Source: Synechococcus sp. AG-679-C18 (lineage in GTDB: Bacteria > Cyanobacteriota > Cyanobacteriia > PCC-6307 > Cyanobiaceae). From it: a DNA stretch of 59,157 nucleotides. Position 1 is the first letter of the stretch; each line of letters starts with the position of its first letter. The notes beneath the pieces were generated by a model. The model ran no database searches. It worked only from the letters and a program-made list of their open reading frames with translations, and had not been told where the DNA came from. Position numbers and translations under genes: made by a program. Shown one piece after another: positions 26,349-35,999 of this stretch. Where the stretch lies: positions 1-59,157 of the forward strand of contig QCUL01000015.1 of NCBI GenBank assembly GCA_003210755.1, in the 5' to 3' direction.

Positions 26349-27682
26349 TGGGATGGAATTGCCTTTTGGAGAGCATTGTTAATGCGTTTAATGGCTAGAT
26401 CTGTCTTGATTTCACCATTAATGGCTTTTTTATATGAGTCATTGATAACTTCGAAATTGCCAACAATTGCATTCCACTCATTCATCGTAAAAGCTGTTGA
26501 ATTGTCGTAGATCTCGGTGAGTTGTTTAAGCTCAGGAAATAGATGCTTATTAAAATCAATCTTTGAATTGACGGGAAGGAGAGATTTCCATTGGACGGCC
26601 ATAATTTGTTGAATATCCGGGTTTGTCATATGAAGCAATAGCTCCTTCGCTAAGGTTTCTTGTCTTTCGCTCATGATGGGGCTTAATGCAAGCATGAGGC
26701 CAGCCACTTCCGGCCTCGCTGGTATTCCATTGATGCTGGGAAGTGATGCCACTCCAAGTTTTTCTCCACCCAGCTTTTCTCGCAATAATGGGAATTCATG
26801 CGAGCGACAGGGAATCATGCTGAGCTCTCCCTCGATGAAATATTGACGCATGATTTGAGGATCCTCCATTAGAACAATTCCCGGTTCAAGATCCAGAGAT
26901 TGCAGAACGTTGATCCACTGGCCCCAGCTCTCTTCATTCATTGAAGGTTCTCCTTGTTTATTAAAAACTTCTGCCCCGAAGCCCGATGCTCCCCAGATGC
27001 TCTGGATGAAGCTCATGCTTAAACCAGTAGAAATCCCTTCGCTAGCTAATTGCTTCAGTTGTTTTAAACTTTTTGGAGCTGCTGATACGTGATCATGGTT
27101 GTAACAAAGGGCCTGTACATCCACCATGAAAGGTAGGCCATAAAGCCTTTCACCTTGCTTCGCTTGCTTTAAAAGTTTTGGTCTGAAGTTTTTGCTTTCG
27201 ATTCCCTTAGAAGGGATTGGCTTGATGAGATTGTCGCGGGCGAGGCTACTCAACATCAGGGTATGCACCAAGATTACATCAGCACCTAATCCATATTTCA
27301 AGCTCTCTTTATGTTTCTGATAAAAAATCGTGTCTGGATATTCCTCCACTACGACTGTTACTTCAGGATGGATTTTCTCAAAAGACCGCGTCATGGTGCG
27401 AATGCTGTTGTTCAGCATTTGTTGGATCATCGGCTCTAAGCCCTGATATTGCTGCGTCCAAACCAGAAGCGTTCCCTTTAGTCCTAGTTGTGATTGCACC
27501 AATTGGCGGCGCCCCGCGTACAAGGGATTTGCGTTGATTTCGGCGCTATACGTTTCGATCATCGATGGTTCTGATTCCGAGCCCTTAGGGCTGCAACCCA
27601 CAAGGGTCGCCGCACTGAGAGCTACCAAAACACTCGCGATTGAACATCTTGCTCTTTGGGCTTGACCTGGTCTGCCAAGCAT
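26345..27682 (-). CDS. Extracellular solute-binding lipoprotein (ABC SBP family 1-like)
   Basis: The N-terminus is basic, then hydrophobic (IASVLVALSAATLVG), and ends in a lipobox LVGC with Cys near residue 30, so the mature protein should be lipid-anchored in the periplasm. The body resembles family-1 (sugar/polyamine-type) binding proteins: LLVWTQQYQG, TMTRSFEKIHPEVTVVVEEYP, ADVILVHTLML, YGLPFMVDVQALCYN and a repeated alpha-helical C-lobe. 445 residues. No permease or ATPase gene is adjacent; instead the stop overlaps an MscS channel start. The ligand cannot be read from the sequence; compatible solutes such as glucosylglycerol are a guess. Confidence 0.85.
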   Translation of the reverse strand: MLGRPGQAQRARCSIASVLVALSAATLVGCSPKGSESEPSMIETYSAEINANPLYAGRRQLVQSQLGLKGTLLVWTQQYQGLEPMIQQMLNNSIRTMTRSFEKIHPEVTVVVEEYPDTIFYQKHKESLKYGLGADVILVHTLMLSSLARDNLIKPIPSKGIESKNFRPKLLKQAKQGERLYGLPFMVDVQALCYNHDHVSAAPKSLKQLKQLASEGISTGLSMSFIQSIWGASGFGAEVFNKQGEPSMNEESWGQWINVLQSLDLEPGIVLMEDPQIMRQYFIEGELSMIPCRSHEFPLLREKLGGEKLGVASLPSINGIPARPEVAGLMLALSPIMSERQETLAKELLLHMTNPDIQQIMAVQWKSLLPVNSKIDFNKHLFPELKQLTEIYDNSTAFTMNEWNAIVGNFEVINDSYKKAINGEIKTDLAIKRINNALQKAIPSQ

Positions 27683-27795
27683 TGCCTGACCTGATTTTCG
27701 TCAACTTAGGAAGGTTTAGAGCATTCAGCCTGATTTGAATAATTTTGTTTGGCTTGATCGAATTTCAGTTCTGATTAATTCTCACTTCTGATTGA

Positions 27796-29040
27796 TTAGG
27801 GGGTGTTCAGCTCTCCTTCCGCTACCAAAGCGCCGATCAAGTACAAGGAGCCTGCGATCACTGGTGGCGGGTTTTGCAATGCTGCATCTTGAGTGAAAAG
27901 TTTGTCGAGAACTTCGTAAACGCTTTGAGCACTTTTCAGTTGATGTGAATGGCTCGAGCAGCGTGCTCGCAACTCTTTTGCTGTCCAGCTGACATGCCCA
28001 GGAACAGGCACAATCCAGGCTTGATCGCTTGGCTGCAAAAGCCTGTTGAGCATCTCTGGGGCTTTTTTGTGGGCCTGAATGCCAAGAATCCAGATCTGCG
28101 CTTGGTTGTCTTTGCACCACGCTTTCCTTTCCTTGCCCAGCTGCTCAGCAGCATCTGGGTTATGCGCTCCGTCTAAAAGTACGGGTTTGTTCTTCCAGTG
28201 CATCGTTTGAAGGCGACCAGGCCAACGTGCGAGAGCCAGTCCCTGCCGAATGTGTGTTTCTTTGATGGAGCTGCCCAGTGTGTTCATGTGGCGCAATGCA
28301 GCGCAGGCCACGGCTCCGTTTTGTCGTTGCAGTTGTCCAGCAAGGCCAAGATCCCAATCTTCAGAGAGTGGTTCAACCCACTCCAGCGTTGCTCCCATAA
28401 CTTCGCTCCGCATTTCCAAAACCTCTCTCACTGCTTCGCTCTGGGTGGCAGTGATTACATGTGCACCGGGTCCAATGACCGCTGCCTTTTCGCTGGTAAT
28501 GGCAGCTAATGAGTGTCCGAGATGCTCGCAGTGATCCATCCCAATGGAGCCAATCGCAATCAGAGGCCGATTCGGATGGGCTGTTGTGGCGTCCAGCCGT
28601 CCTCCAAGCCCGGCTTCGAGGACGAGCCACTCCAGGGCGTTGGCCTCAAAGTGAACAAGGGCTGCAGTGATCAGTTGCTCGAATGGGGTCAGGTTGTGTA
28701 GCAGCGCAATCGGTTGGAGGCGGTGCAACAGTTGGCGCAGTTGCGGCAGCTGGATCTGATGCTGGTTCACGCAAATCCGTTCACACCAACTTGTCAGATG
28801 TGGGGATGTGGTCAAACCGGAGCGAAGCCCGGCTGCCGCCAGGCCGCTGTGAATCATGCAGGCGATCGAACCCTTGCCATTGGTACCAACCACTTGAACG
28901 GCGGGGACTTCAGCACAGGGGTTGGTTAGATCAGCCAGAGCCCCATGCATCCGATCAAGGGATAGATCCATCCCCCGCTGCTCAAAGGGAGAAATCAAGT
29001 CCGCCAGTTCATCGATCGATTCGCCCTTGGTGCAGGTCAC
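27796..29040 (-). CDS. folC: Dihydrofolate/folylpolyglutamate synthase
   Basis: FolC adds glutamate to dihydropteroate and then polyglutamylates folates. The Mur-ligase-like P-loop reads VVGTNGKGSIACMI (about residues 50-62), and LEAGLGGRLDATT and GMDHCEHLG follow. The carboxylation-type Lys motif (SEKAAVIGPG) and LLDGAHNPDAA are in the C-terminal domain. 414 residues is usual. Its start (29040) overlaps the argD stop by four bases, so it is coupled to argD. Tail regions below 27796 hold no gene up to the solute-binding gene start at 27682. Confidence 0.93.
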   Translation of the reverse strand: MTCTKGESIDELADLISPFEQRGMDLSLDRMHGALADLTNPCAEVPAVQVVGTNGKGSIACMIHSGLAAAGLRSGLTTSPHLTSWCERICVNQHQIQLPQLRQLLHRLQPIALLHNLTPFEQLITAALVHFEANALEWLVLEAGLGGRLDATTAHPNRPLIAIGSIGMDHCEHLGHSLAAITSEKAAVIGPGAHVITATQSEAVREVLEMRSEVMGATLEWVEPLSEDWDLGLAGQLQRQNGAVACAALRHMNTLGSSIKETHIRQGLALARWPGRLQTMHWKNKPVLLDGAHNPDAAEQLGKERKAWCKDNQAQIWILGIQAHKKAPEMLNRLLQPSDQAWIVPVPGHVSWTAKELRARCSSHSHQLKSAQSVYEVLDKLFTQDAALQNPPPVIAGSLYLIGALVAEGELNTP

Positions 29041-30329
29041 GCGTTCAAGAGATTCAGTGCGCGTTCCAAGCGAGTGAGGAGTTGTGCCACTTCTCGGCGA
29101 TCAATGACCAAAGGGGGCACCATCCGCACCACTTTGGTTCCCGCAGGCACGAGCAATAGTTTTTGAGCCAAGGCGGCTTTCACAACGTCAGCAGCATTGA
29201 GATCGCAATCGTCTCGAATCACCAAACCCTGTAGCAAACCCCAGCCTCTGGCTTCAAGAAGTTGCTGCGGAAAGCGTTGGATTAATTTTTGGAGTCCAGT
29301 TTTCAATTGCTCGCCTCGCTCAGACACATTGCGAAGCAGCTGTCTTCTTTCCAGTTCGTGGGCCACTGTTAGGCCTGCGCGACAAGCGAAAGGATTGCCT
29401 CCGAATGTGCTGGCGTGATCACCAGGTGTGAAGAGATCAGCTTGTTTGGTCGTCAGTAGGGCACCGATCGCATGACCTCCACCAAGCCCTTTAGCCAAGG
29501 TGATGACATCTGGTTGAACATCTAATTGCTCATAGCCCCAGAGCCGACCGCTGCGTCCCATTCCCACCTGGACTTCGTCAAAGATCAACAGGATGTTGCG
29601 TTGATCACAATGACGACGAATCGCGCGGAATATTTCCGGATCGCCTGGATTGACCCCTCCTTCGCCCTGCAGCGGCTCAATCAGAACAGCACACACTCGA
29701 GGGCCATCAGCTTCTAGCCGAATCAGCAGGTTCTCAAAGCTGTTGAGGTTGTTATAAGCGAAGGTTTCAAACCCTTCGACCATGGGCTCAAAGCCCACGT
29801 GATAGCGGGGTTGTCCTGTGGCGCTGACCGCTGCCAGAGTGCGTCCGTGGAAACTCGCGGCTGCCGTCAAAATGACAGGCCGTTCGATGTTCTTCCGTTG
29901 ATGGCCGTGTTTGCGTGCCAGCTTGATTGCGGCTTCATTCGCTTCTGCCCCGGAATTGCAGAAGAAAACACTGTCTGCGCAGCTATGGCTGACGAGCCAG
30001 CGGGCTAACTCTTCTTGTTCAGGAATTTCATAGAGATTGGACACATGCTGCAAGCGCCTCAGCTGATCGCTCAGCGCACGACGCATGGCGCGGTTGCTAT
30101 GGCCGAGTGTGCACGTAGCAATGCCTGCGACGGCATCGAGGTAGCGATCGCCTCGGTGGTCGCGAACCCAACACCCTCGACCACTAACAAGGGTGAGTGG
30201 ATAGCGGTTGTAGGTCCCCATCACTGCAGTGGGAGGGGCGGGGCTTGAATCCGCATGCCCGGAGGCGCTCAATGTTGAGTCAGCCTTTAACTCAGTGACG
30301 CCAGTGGTTTTTGGGGATGTGTCTACCAT
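29037..30329 (-). CDS. argD: Acetylornithine aminotransferase
   Basis: A class III PLP aminotransferase that converts N-acetylglutamate semialdehyde to N-acetylornithine in arginine synthesis. The PLP Lys lies in VITLAKGLGGG, the cofactor-binding segment in FCNSGAEANEAAIKLARKH, and the Asp site in LLIFDEVQVGMGR. 430 residues with an N-terminal extension of about 35 residues before NRYPLTLVSGRG; the true start might be internal. Upstream lies about 270 bases to tRNA-Leu(CAA) without any gene. If the dgc genes make N-acetyl-L-glutamate, this pathway could use it. Confidence 0.93.
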   Translation of the reverse strand: MVDTSPKTTGVTELKADSTLSASGHADSSPAPPTAVMGTYNRYPLTLVSGRGCWVRDHRGDRYLDAVAGIATCTLGHSNRAMRRALSDQLRRLQHVSNLYEIPEQEELARWLVSHSCADSVFFCNSGAEANEAAIKLARKHGHQRKNIERPVILTAAASFHGRTLAAVSATGQPRYHVGFEPMVEGFETFAYNNLNSFENLLIRLEADGPRVCAVLIEPLQGEGGVNPGDPEIFRAIRRHCDQRNILLIFDEVQVGMGRSGRLWGYEQLDVQPDVITLAKGLGGGHAIGALLTTKQADLFTPGDHASTFGGNPFACRAGLTVAHELERRQLLRNVSERGEQLKTGLQKLIQRFPQQLLEARGWGLLQGLVIRDDCDLNAADVVKAALAQKLLLVPAGTKVVRMVPPLVIDRREVAQLLTRLERALNLLNA

Positions 30330-30599
30330 TTCGCCCGACTGTTTACCAGTGGCCTTCGCTCCCCTATTGAAGCTGACCGCCTTCTACGGCGTGGGACAGG
30401 GATCTGCAAACAATGAAAGTTCCCTTGCCCGTATCCCAATAGCGGATAACCAATGCCTGCAGCACTTGGTCAGGAGCTCTGCCAGGGGCAACTGAAGCAG
30501 GTTAAGGATTCAGCCCAAACCCTCTCACACTCCTCGCTATCACTTCGAGTGCATCAAGTCTTTCGCCCATTCAAGGGTCAGGTCATCCCGGTTAGGTCA

Positions 30600-30681
30600 T
30601 ACAGGTGGTCGGACTTGAACCGACAAGGGTTTCCCCGCCGCATTTTGAGTGCGGTGCGTCTACCAATTCCGCCACACCTGC
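30600..30681 (-). tRNA. tRNA-Leu(CAA)
   Basis: On the reverse strand GCAGGTG opens the acceptor and pairs with CACCTGT (last pair G-U); discriminator A. Anticodon stem CCGCA/TGCGG with loop CTCAAAA gives CAA. Long variable arm and T-loop CGGTTCAAGTCCG are present. Class II leucine tRNA, 82 nt. Confidence 0.95.
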
Positions 30682-30915
30682 TTAGTCGCGCCTTCTGACG
30701 CTCGAGGCCCCCTCCATTAAATCAGGAGACTTGAGTTTTACCCTACACGTTTTGTCTCTGAGTCTCAGTGAAGAGATAAAGAGCGTTGGCCTGGTTCGTT
30801 TGCCGAGATTCCTGTAAAAACAATCACTGGACTAGGGATTTTGAGTCAAGTCGTCTGCTAATTCGAGGCCATTCCCAGGAACTCATGTTGTGTAAAGCCC
30901 TTGCCTACAGAAGTT

Positions 30916-32250
30916 TCAGGGTGAAAGTCTGCTGAGTGTGGCGCCTGCTTTCCCAAGCTTGGTTTCGAGATCGGCGTAGCCACGATCAAGATGCTCAAGT
31001 CCGCTCACTTGGGACTTCCCTTTTGCAACGAGGGCTGCCAAGACCATGGCGGCAGAGGCTCTGAGATCTGTTCCATTAACAGGAGCGCCACTCAGCAAAG
31101 CAACTCCTTCAACAACGGCGGTGTTGCTTTGCACTCTGATCGAAGCACCCATGCGCTGTAGCTCTGCCACGTGCTGCATGCGGTTTTCATAGATCTTTTC
31201 CGTGATCACACTGGTGCCTTGTGCCGTGGCCAGCAAGGCCATGAAGGGAGCTTGGAGATCGGTTGGGAAACCAGGAAAAGGTTGTGTGGTGATATCGATT
31301 CCGCGGATCTCACCTGGAGTAATCGTGATCCCTTCCTCATCGATTTCAAGTGAGCAGCCGCAATCGCGCAACTTTTGGAGGACGGCATTGAGATGGTCAG
31401 GGATGACCGGTGCCACTCTCAAGCGCGAGCGAGTGATGGCTGCAGCGAGCAGGAAGGTGCCGGCTTCTATCCGATCGGGGATCACTGTGTAATCACAGCC
31501 ATTCAGACGTTCCACGCCTTCAACGGTGATGGTTGGACCGCCAGCCCCACTGATCTTTGCGCCCATGGCGATGAGTAAATTGGCAAGATCTTGGACCTCT
31601 GGCTCTTGAGCGGCGTTTGAAATGACACTTGTGCCATCAGCTAAGGCCGCAGCCATCAAGATCGTTTCTGTTGCACCAACACTCGGGCAGTCCAACACGA
31701 TCGATGCACCTTTGAGTCGTTGCTGAGTGCCTGGAATAGAAGCGCAAATGATGCCGTGTTCAACATTCACTACGGCACCCAGAGATTTCAATCCGCGGAT
31801 ATGTTCCACAACTGGTCGTGCACCAATCCGACACCCCCCTGGAAGAGGGACACGGGCATGTCCCATTCGGGCGAGGAGAGGACCAATTGCAAAAAAACTC
31901 GCTCGAAGGCCATTCACTAATTCATAGGGTGGCTCAGCGCCTGTCATCTGATCAGCGTGAAGATGAACCACTTCGCCGCTGCGTTGCACCTTCACACCAA
32001 GTGATGAAAGGATTTCAGCCATCCCACCGATATCGGTCAGGGGTGGAACATTCCTGAGGGTGAGCTGTTGATCGGTAAGAAGTGATGCCGTCATCAGCAC
32101 GAGGGCTGAATTTTTCGCGCCGCTGACGCGAAGTTCTCCGCGAAGTCTCCCTCCACCATCAATTTCAAGGTGCGGCTTGAGAATGTCTTGAGACGCAAGA
32201 GCCGCAGCCTTCATGCCCGTGATAGCTAAAGTCACGACCATATTGACCAT
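30916..32250 (-). CDS. murA: UDP-N-acetylglucosamine 1-carboxyvinyltransferase
   Basis: MurA moves enolpyruvate from PEP to UDP-GlcNAc, the first committed step to peptidoglycan. LRVSGAKNSALVLM marks the N-terminus, with the substrate-binding Lys-Asn. The catalytic Cys is seen in PLPGGCRIGARPVVEHI (about residue 130), so the enzyme is the fosfomycin-sensitive type. SVGATETILMAA, GCDYTVIPDRIEAGTFL and FPTDLQAPFMALL follow. 444 residues; the first 18 are variable, and a start at the ATG reading MKAAALAS (12 codons in) is possible. It is bracketed by two tRNA-Leu genes. Confidence 0.95.
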   Translation of the reverse strand: MVNMVVTLAITGMKAAALASQDILKPHLEIDGGGRLRGELRVSGAKNSALVLMTASLLTDQQLTLRNVPPLTDIGGMAEILSSLGVKVQRSGEVVHLHADQMTGAEPPYELVNGLRASFFAIGPLLARMGHARVPLPGGCRIGARPVVEHIRGLKSLGAVVNVEHGIICASIPGTQQRLKGASIVLDCPSVGATETILMAAALADGTSVISNAAQEPEVQDLANLLIAMGAKISGAGGPTITVEGVERLNGCDYTVIPDRIEAGTFLLAAAITRSRLRVAPVIPDHLNAVLQKLRDCGCSLEIDEEGITITPGEIRGIDITTQPFPGFPTDLQAPFMALLATAQGTSVITEKIYENRMQHVAELQRMGASIRVQSNTAVVEGVALLSGAPVNGTDLRASAAMVLAALVAKGKSQVSGLEHLDRGYADLETKLGKAGATLSRLSP

Positions 32251-32365
32251 CTAGCGTGAGACCGTCTAGACGGCCGGAGGTCAAACTGGTTCGGCCGGGC
32301 CGATCCTGAGCCTTCAACGCCAAAACATGATGTCGTATGGTCACTGGGTCACACTTGTGACATCA

Positions 32366-32447
32366 GCGGTTGTGGCGGAATTGGTAGACGCGCATGTTTC
32401 AGGTACATGTGTCTTCGGACGTGGGAGTTCAAGTCTCCCTAACCGCA
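32366..32447 (+). tRNA. tRNA-Leu(CAG)
   Basis: GCGGTTG (32366-32372) pairs with TAACCGC, discriminator A32447. The anticodon stem CATGT/ACATG has loop TTCAGGT, anticodon CAG. Variable arm TGTCTTCGGACG and T-loop GGAGTTCAAGTCTCC identify a class II leucine tRNA. Confidence 0.95.
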
Positions 32448-32481
32448 TTATCGTGAACGGATCAGGACTCCCAACTCCTTC

Positions 32482-32730
32482 ATGATTGTGCTCAAGATCT
32501 CCAACTCATCGGAGGTAGTGGCTTCCAAAGTTGGCAAGTTTCTCGAATTCCTCACCCCAGATTCTGTTGATCAATCAGCAGTGGAGGATCAAGTCATCAA
32601 GAAATTGGTTGAAAATTTGGCGGCAGAGGGAATCAAGGGTGAGATTGCTGCTGTTCATGGTCTTGATATTTCTGATCAGGAACTCAATATTCACGACGGT
32701 TTAAAAGTTCGTAAGCACACAAGTTTTTAA
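32482..32730 (+). CDS. Conserved hypothetical protein, 82 aa
   Basis: A small acidic protein (MIVLKISNSSEVVASKVGKF..., ending GLKVRKHTSF) with no membrane segment or signal. The ATG at 32482 follows tRNA-Leu(CAG) by 35 bases, and its stop is three bases before the next gene's GTG, so it is probably cotranscribed with the RNA methyltransferase. It reads as a real protein with amphipathic helices (AVEDQVIKKLVENLAAEG). Its linkage to an RNA-modifying gene is suggestive only; function unknown. Confidence 0.8.
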   Translation: MIVLKISNSSEVVASKVGKFLEFLTPDSVDQSAVEDQVIKKLVENLAAEGIKGEIAAVHGLDISDQELNIHDGLKVRKHTSF

Positions 32731-32733
32731 GCC

Positions 32734-33606
32734 GTGTCCTTTGAAGCTCAGTCAGATGAGCTGATCACAAGCCGTCGTAATCCTTTGGTGAGGAGACTTC
32801 GTTCTCTTGCGTCCCGTTCAGGACGAGATGAACATGGTCTTGTGCTGTTGGAGGGAACACATCAGCTTCAAGAATTACAGAAACGCCCCTGGCGTCATTT
32901 TGAGCCCCTTCATGTAGTTGCCACGCCTTCATGGTTGGCGGCGCATTCGAGCTTGATTCATTCTTTCCCTGGGCCAGTGCTTGTTCAGAGGCTGAGCAAC
33001 GAAGCGTTGCAGGCCTGCTTAACAACGGTTCAGCCCGATGGTGTTGCCTGCCTGTTGCCATTTGCTTGCTTGCCCCCTCAGGTTCAATCACCAACTTTTG
33101 CTTTGGCGCTTGATCGCATTCAAGATCCAGGCAACCTTGGAACCTTGCTAAGAACTGCCCTGGCAGCTGATGTGCAGCAGGTGTGGATGGCGTCAGGTGC
33201 AGATCTATTAGCCCCAAAAGTAGTGCGATCCTCTGCTGGGGCGATTTTGAATTTGCCGGCCGAGCGCTTTGGTCCTGATTCAACAGACGGGGTTGAGAAG
33301 TTGGCTGAACGACTGAATCAAGCCCGTGTTGCTGGGCTTCAAGTTGTGGCCTCTTTGGTGCCGGACGCGGTGACAAATTTCCAGGTTCAGCCTTATTGGG
33401 AGCTGGACTGGACGCAACCCACAGCACTCCTGCTCGGCAACGAAGGGGCTGGACTGGATCCGTTGTTGCTTGCCTGCTGCTCCCATGGGGTGACCTTGCC
33501 GCATAGCTCAGTTGTTGAATCTCTGAATGTGGCAGCTGCTGCGGTCCCACTCCTTCTGGAGAGGCGCCGAGCGACAATGACGGCTTCAACGCAGAAGATC
33601 GGGTGA
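32734..33606 (+). CDS. TrmH/SpoU-family RNA 2'-O-methyltransferase
   Basis: A knot-fold RNA ribose methyltransferase of about 290 residues. The N-terminal substrate-binding part starts ITSRRNPLVRRLRSLASRSG, typical of the rRNA-targeting (RlmB/TsnR-like) members. The three SpoU motifs follow: DRIQDPGNLGTLLRTALA, LLLGNEGAGL and PHSSVVESLNVAAAAV. These bind S-adenosylmethionine and form the trefoil knot. GTG 32734 is the start, and its TGA overlaps the lpdA GTG start by four bases. The exact rRNA or tRNA site is not evident. Confidence 0.9.
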   Translation: MSFEAQSDELITSRRNPLVRRLRSLASRSGRDEHGLVLLEGTHQLQELQKRPWRHFEPLHVVATPSWLAAHSSLIHSFPGPVLVQRLSNEALQACLTTVQPDGVACLLPFACLPPQVQSPTFALALDRIQDPGNLGTLLRTALAADVQQVWMASGADLLAPKVVRSSAGAILNLPAERFGPDSTDGVEKLAERLNQARVAGLQVVASLVPDAVTNFQVQPYWELDWTQPTALLLGNEGAGLDPLLLACCSHGVTLPHSSVVESLNVAAAAVPLLLERRRATMTASTQKIG

Positions 33607-35045
33607 GCGACGCCAGTTTCGACTTCGATGTGATCGTCATCGGCGCCGGTTATGGCGGCTTCGATGCAGCCAAGCACGCAGCTGATCATGGCCTCAAGGT
33701 GGCCGTCCTTGAATCCCGTGAGATGGGCGGCACTTGTGTGAACCGAGGCTGTGTCCCTTCAAAAGCCTTGTTGGCTGCCAGTGGCCGAGTGCGTGAGCTG
33801 GCTGACGCGGAACATCTCGCTGGGTTTGGAATCCATGCAGCACCTGTGCGGTTTGAACGCCAGAAGATTGCTGATCACGCCAATCAATTGGTTGCCACGA
33901 TTCGGGCCAACCTCACCAAGACTCTCGAGCGTGCCGGAGTCACCATCCTTCGCGGTCAGGGTCGGCTTGAGGGGCCTCAACGCGTTGGAGTGCGGGAGGT
34001 CAGTGGCGTGGACCGAGTACTCACAGCTCGTGATGTGATCTTGGCGACGGGGTCTGATCCCTTTGTTCCCCCTGGCATCGAAACGGATGGACGCAGCGTG
34101 TTCACCAGTGATGAGGCGATTAATCTCGAGTGGTTGCCGCGATGGATTGCAATCATTGGCAGTGGCTACATCGGTCTTGAATTTGCTGATGTGTACACAG
34201 CTCTGGGCTGTGAAGTGACGATGATTGAGGCATTGGATCGAGTGATGCCCACCTTTGATCCGGATATTGCCAAGATTGCCGCTCGCAAATTGATCGACGG
34301 CCGCGACATTGATGCTCGCGCTGGGGTTCTAGCTCAATCAATTCAACCTGGCTCTCCGGTGCAAATTGAGTTGGTTGATATGAAAACAAGAGAGCCGGTT
34401 GAGACGTTGGAAGTGGATGCTGTACTCGTCGCAACCGGCCGAGTGCCAAGCAGCAAGCACCTCAATCTCCAGTCTGTGGGTGTTGAGACCAACCGCGGAT
34501 TCATTCCTGTCGATGAGAGCATGCGTGTTGTAGTGGGTGGTAGTCCTCAGCCCAATCTCTGGGCTGTCGGGGATGTCACAGGAAAGTTGATGCTGGCCCA
34601 CACGGCTGCGGCACAGGGTTCAGTTGCTGTAGACAACATCCTTGGTCACGCGCGTCAAATCGATTACCGCAGCATTCCTGCAGCAACCTTCACGCATCCG
34701 GAAATCAGTTCTGTAGGCCTGTCAGAAGTCGATGCCAAGCAGCTTGCAGTCGAGGAGGGCTTTGAGTTGGGAACAGTGAGGAGCTACTTCAAAGCCAATT
34801 CAAAAGCTCTTGCCGAGTTGGAGAGTGATGGTCTGATGAAGTTGTTGTTCAACAAAAACACCGGCGAAGTTCTTGGAGCGCATATTTATGGCTTGCATGC
34901 AGCTGATTTGATTCAGGAGATTGCCAATGCTGTTGCCCGTCGTCAAAGCGTTACTCAGCTGGCCAATGAGGTGCACACGCACCCAACTTTGAGTGAAGTG
35001 ATTGAGGTTGCTTACAAGCAGGCTGCTTCAGCGGTGGGGGCCTGA
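33603..35045 (+). CDS. lpdA: Dihydrolipoyl dehydrogenase (E3)
   Basis: A FAD/NAD disulphide oxidoreductase that reoxidises lipoamide in pyruvate dehydrogenase and glycine cleavage. VIVIGAGYGGFDAAKHAAD opens the FAD domain, and the redox-active Cys pair is in GGTCVNRGCVPSK (about residues 45-55). The NAD-binding GSGYIGLEFADVYTALG and, at the C-terminus, the His-Glu dyad in HTHPTLSEVIEVA are present. 480 residues. GTG start overlaps the previous stop. The E1 alpha subunit gene, pdhA, is about 10 kb away in this window. Confidence 0.96.
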   Translation: MSDASFDFDVIVIGAGYGGFDAAKHAADHGLKVAVLESREMGGTCVNRGCVPSKALLAASGRVRELADAEHLAGFGIHAAPVRFERQKIADHANQLVATIRANLTKTLERAGVTILRGQGRLEGPQRVGVREVSGVDRVLTARDVILATGSDPFVPPGIETDGRSVFTSDEAINLEWLPRWIAIIGSGYIGLEFADVYTALGCEVTMIEALDRVMPTFDPDIAKIAARKLIDGRDIDARAGVLAQSIQPGSPVQIELVDMKTREPVETLEVDAVLVATGRVPSSKHLNLQSVGVETNRGFIPVDESMRVVVGGSPQPNLWAVGDVTGKLMLAHTAAAQGSVAVDNILGHARQIDYRSIPAATFTHPEISSVGLSEVDAKQLAVEEGFELGTVRSYFKANSKALAELESDGLMKLLFNKNTGEVLGAHIYGLHAADLIQEIANAVARRQSVTQLANEVHTHPTLSEVIEVAYKQAASAVGA

Positions 35046-35048
35046 ATC

Positions 35049-35933
35049 ATGGACATTCGTCGTCGTCCACCCAATCACAAAGTTCAGGTTGCGCATCTGG
35101 AGTACGCCATTCCTCATCAGGACAGCGAACCGCGCAACTTTCTGGAAAAAATTGTGTGGGAAAAAGATCGGGAGGTCGCTGTTGCCCGTGAGCGTATGCC
35201 GTTGGAACAGTTGCGTTGCAAGGTGGCTGAGTTGCCTCCAGCCCGTGATTTCCTTGCTGCATTGAGAGCTGCAGTCGTGCTGCCTGCGGTGATCGCTGAG
35301 GTGAAAAAAGCGAGTCCCAGTAAAGGGGTGATTCGTGAAGATTTCGATCCAGTTGCGATTGCGCGGTCCTACGCAGCAGGCGGTGCAAGCTGTCTTTCAG
35401 TCCTCACGGACAAGTCGTTTTTCCAAGGCGGTTTTGATGTGTTGGTTGAGGTTCGAGATGCCGTTGATCTTCCCCTTCTTTGCAAAGACTTCATTCTCAG
35501 CCCCTATCAGCTGTATCAGGCCCGAGCCGCGGGGGCAGATGCTGCTCTGTTAATCGCAGCGATCCTGACGGATCAAGACCTTGCCTACTTAAGAAAAGTT
35601 GCCGCAGCAATCGGCCTCACGGTGTTGGTGGAAGTTCATGATGCTGAGGAAATGCAACGGGTGTTGACTCTGGGTGGGTTCCCTTTGATCGGCATCAATA
35701 ACAGAGATCTCACCAGTTTTGAAACGGATTTGGTGACCACTGAAATGCTCACGGCACGTTTCGATAAACAGCTGGCTGATCAGCAGATCCTTCTGGTGAG
35801 CGAGTCAGGTTTGTTCACCCGTTCTGATCTCGATCGCGTTCAAACCGCAGGAGCAAAGGTCGTTTTGATTGGTGAAGCCCTCATGCGTGAAGTGGATGTT
35901 GAGGCTGCCCTCAAAACTTTGATCCACGGTTGA
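35049..35933 (+). CDS. trpC: Indole-3-glycerol phosphate synthase
   Basis: A TIM-barrel enzyme making indole-glycerol phosphate in tryptophan synthesis. Family signatures: [19 protein letters not shown] (catalytic Lys), [50 protein letters not shown] and [15 protein letters not shown] with the phosphate-binding [12 protein letters not shown] end. 294 residues with the N-terminal extension (about 40 residues) usual in cyanobacteria. Three bases after lpdA. Confidence 0.96.
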   Translation: MDIRRRPPNHKVQVAHLEYAIPHQDSEPRNFLEKIVWEKDREVAVARERMPLEQLRCKVAELPPARDFLAALRAAVVLPAVIAEVKKASPSKGVIREDFDPVAIARSYAAGGASCLSVLTDKSFFQGGFDVLVEVRDAVDLPLLCKDFILSPYQLYQARAAGADAALLIAAILTDQDLAYLRKVAAAIGLTVLVEVHDAEEMQRVLTLGGFPLIGINNRDLTSFETDLVTTEMLTARFDKQLADQQILLVSESGLFTRSDLDRVQTAGAKVVLIGEALMREVDVEAALKTLIHG

Positions 35934-35999
35934 GATTGCTTTGTGTGCACTAGTCACTGTCAGAAAGACCTGACGCCTGTGTCCAAACTTCAGGTTTGA

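Noticed and set aside
30522-30536. A CACACTCCTCGC string resembling the Yfr1 small RNA core
   Set aside because: The Yfr1 core is ACTCCTCACAC; the match here breaks after ACTCCTC and no flanking stem-loops were seen.
32765-33640. Long reverse open frame of about 290 codons across the RNA methyltransferase
   Set aside because: It is the antisense of a well-supported SpoU-family gene and has low-complexity Ser/Gln/Leu content without domain sense.
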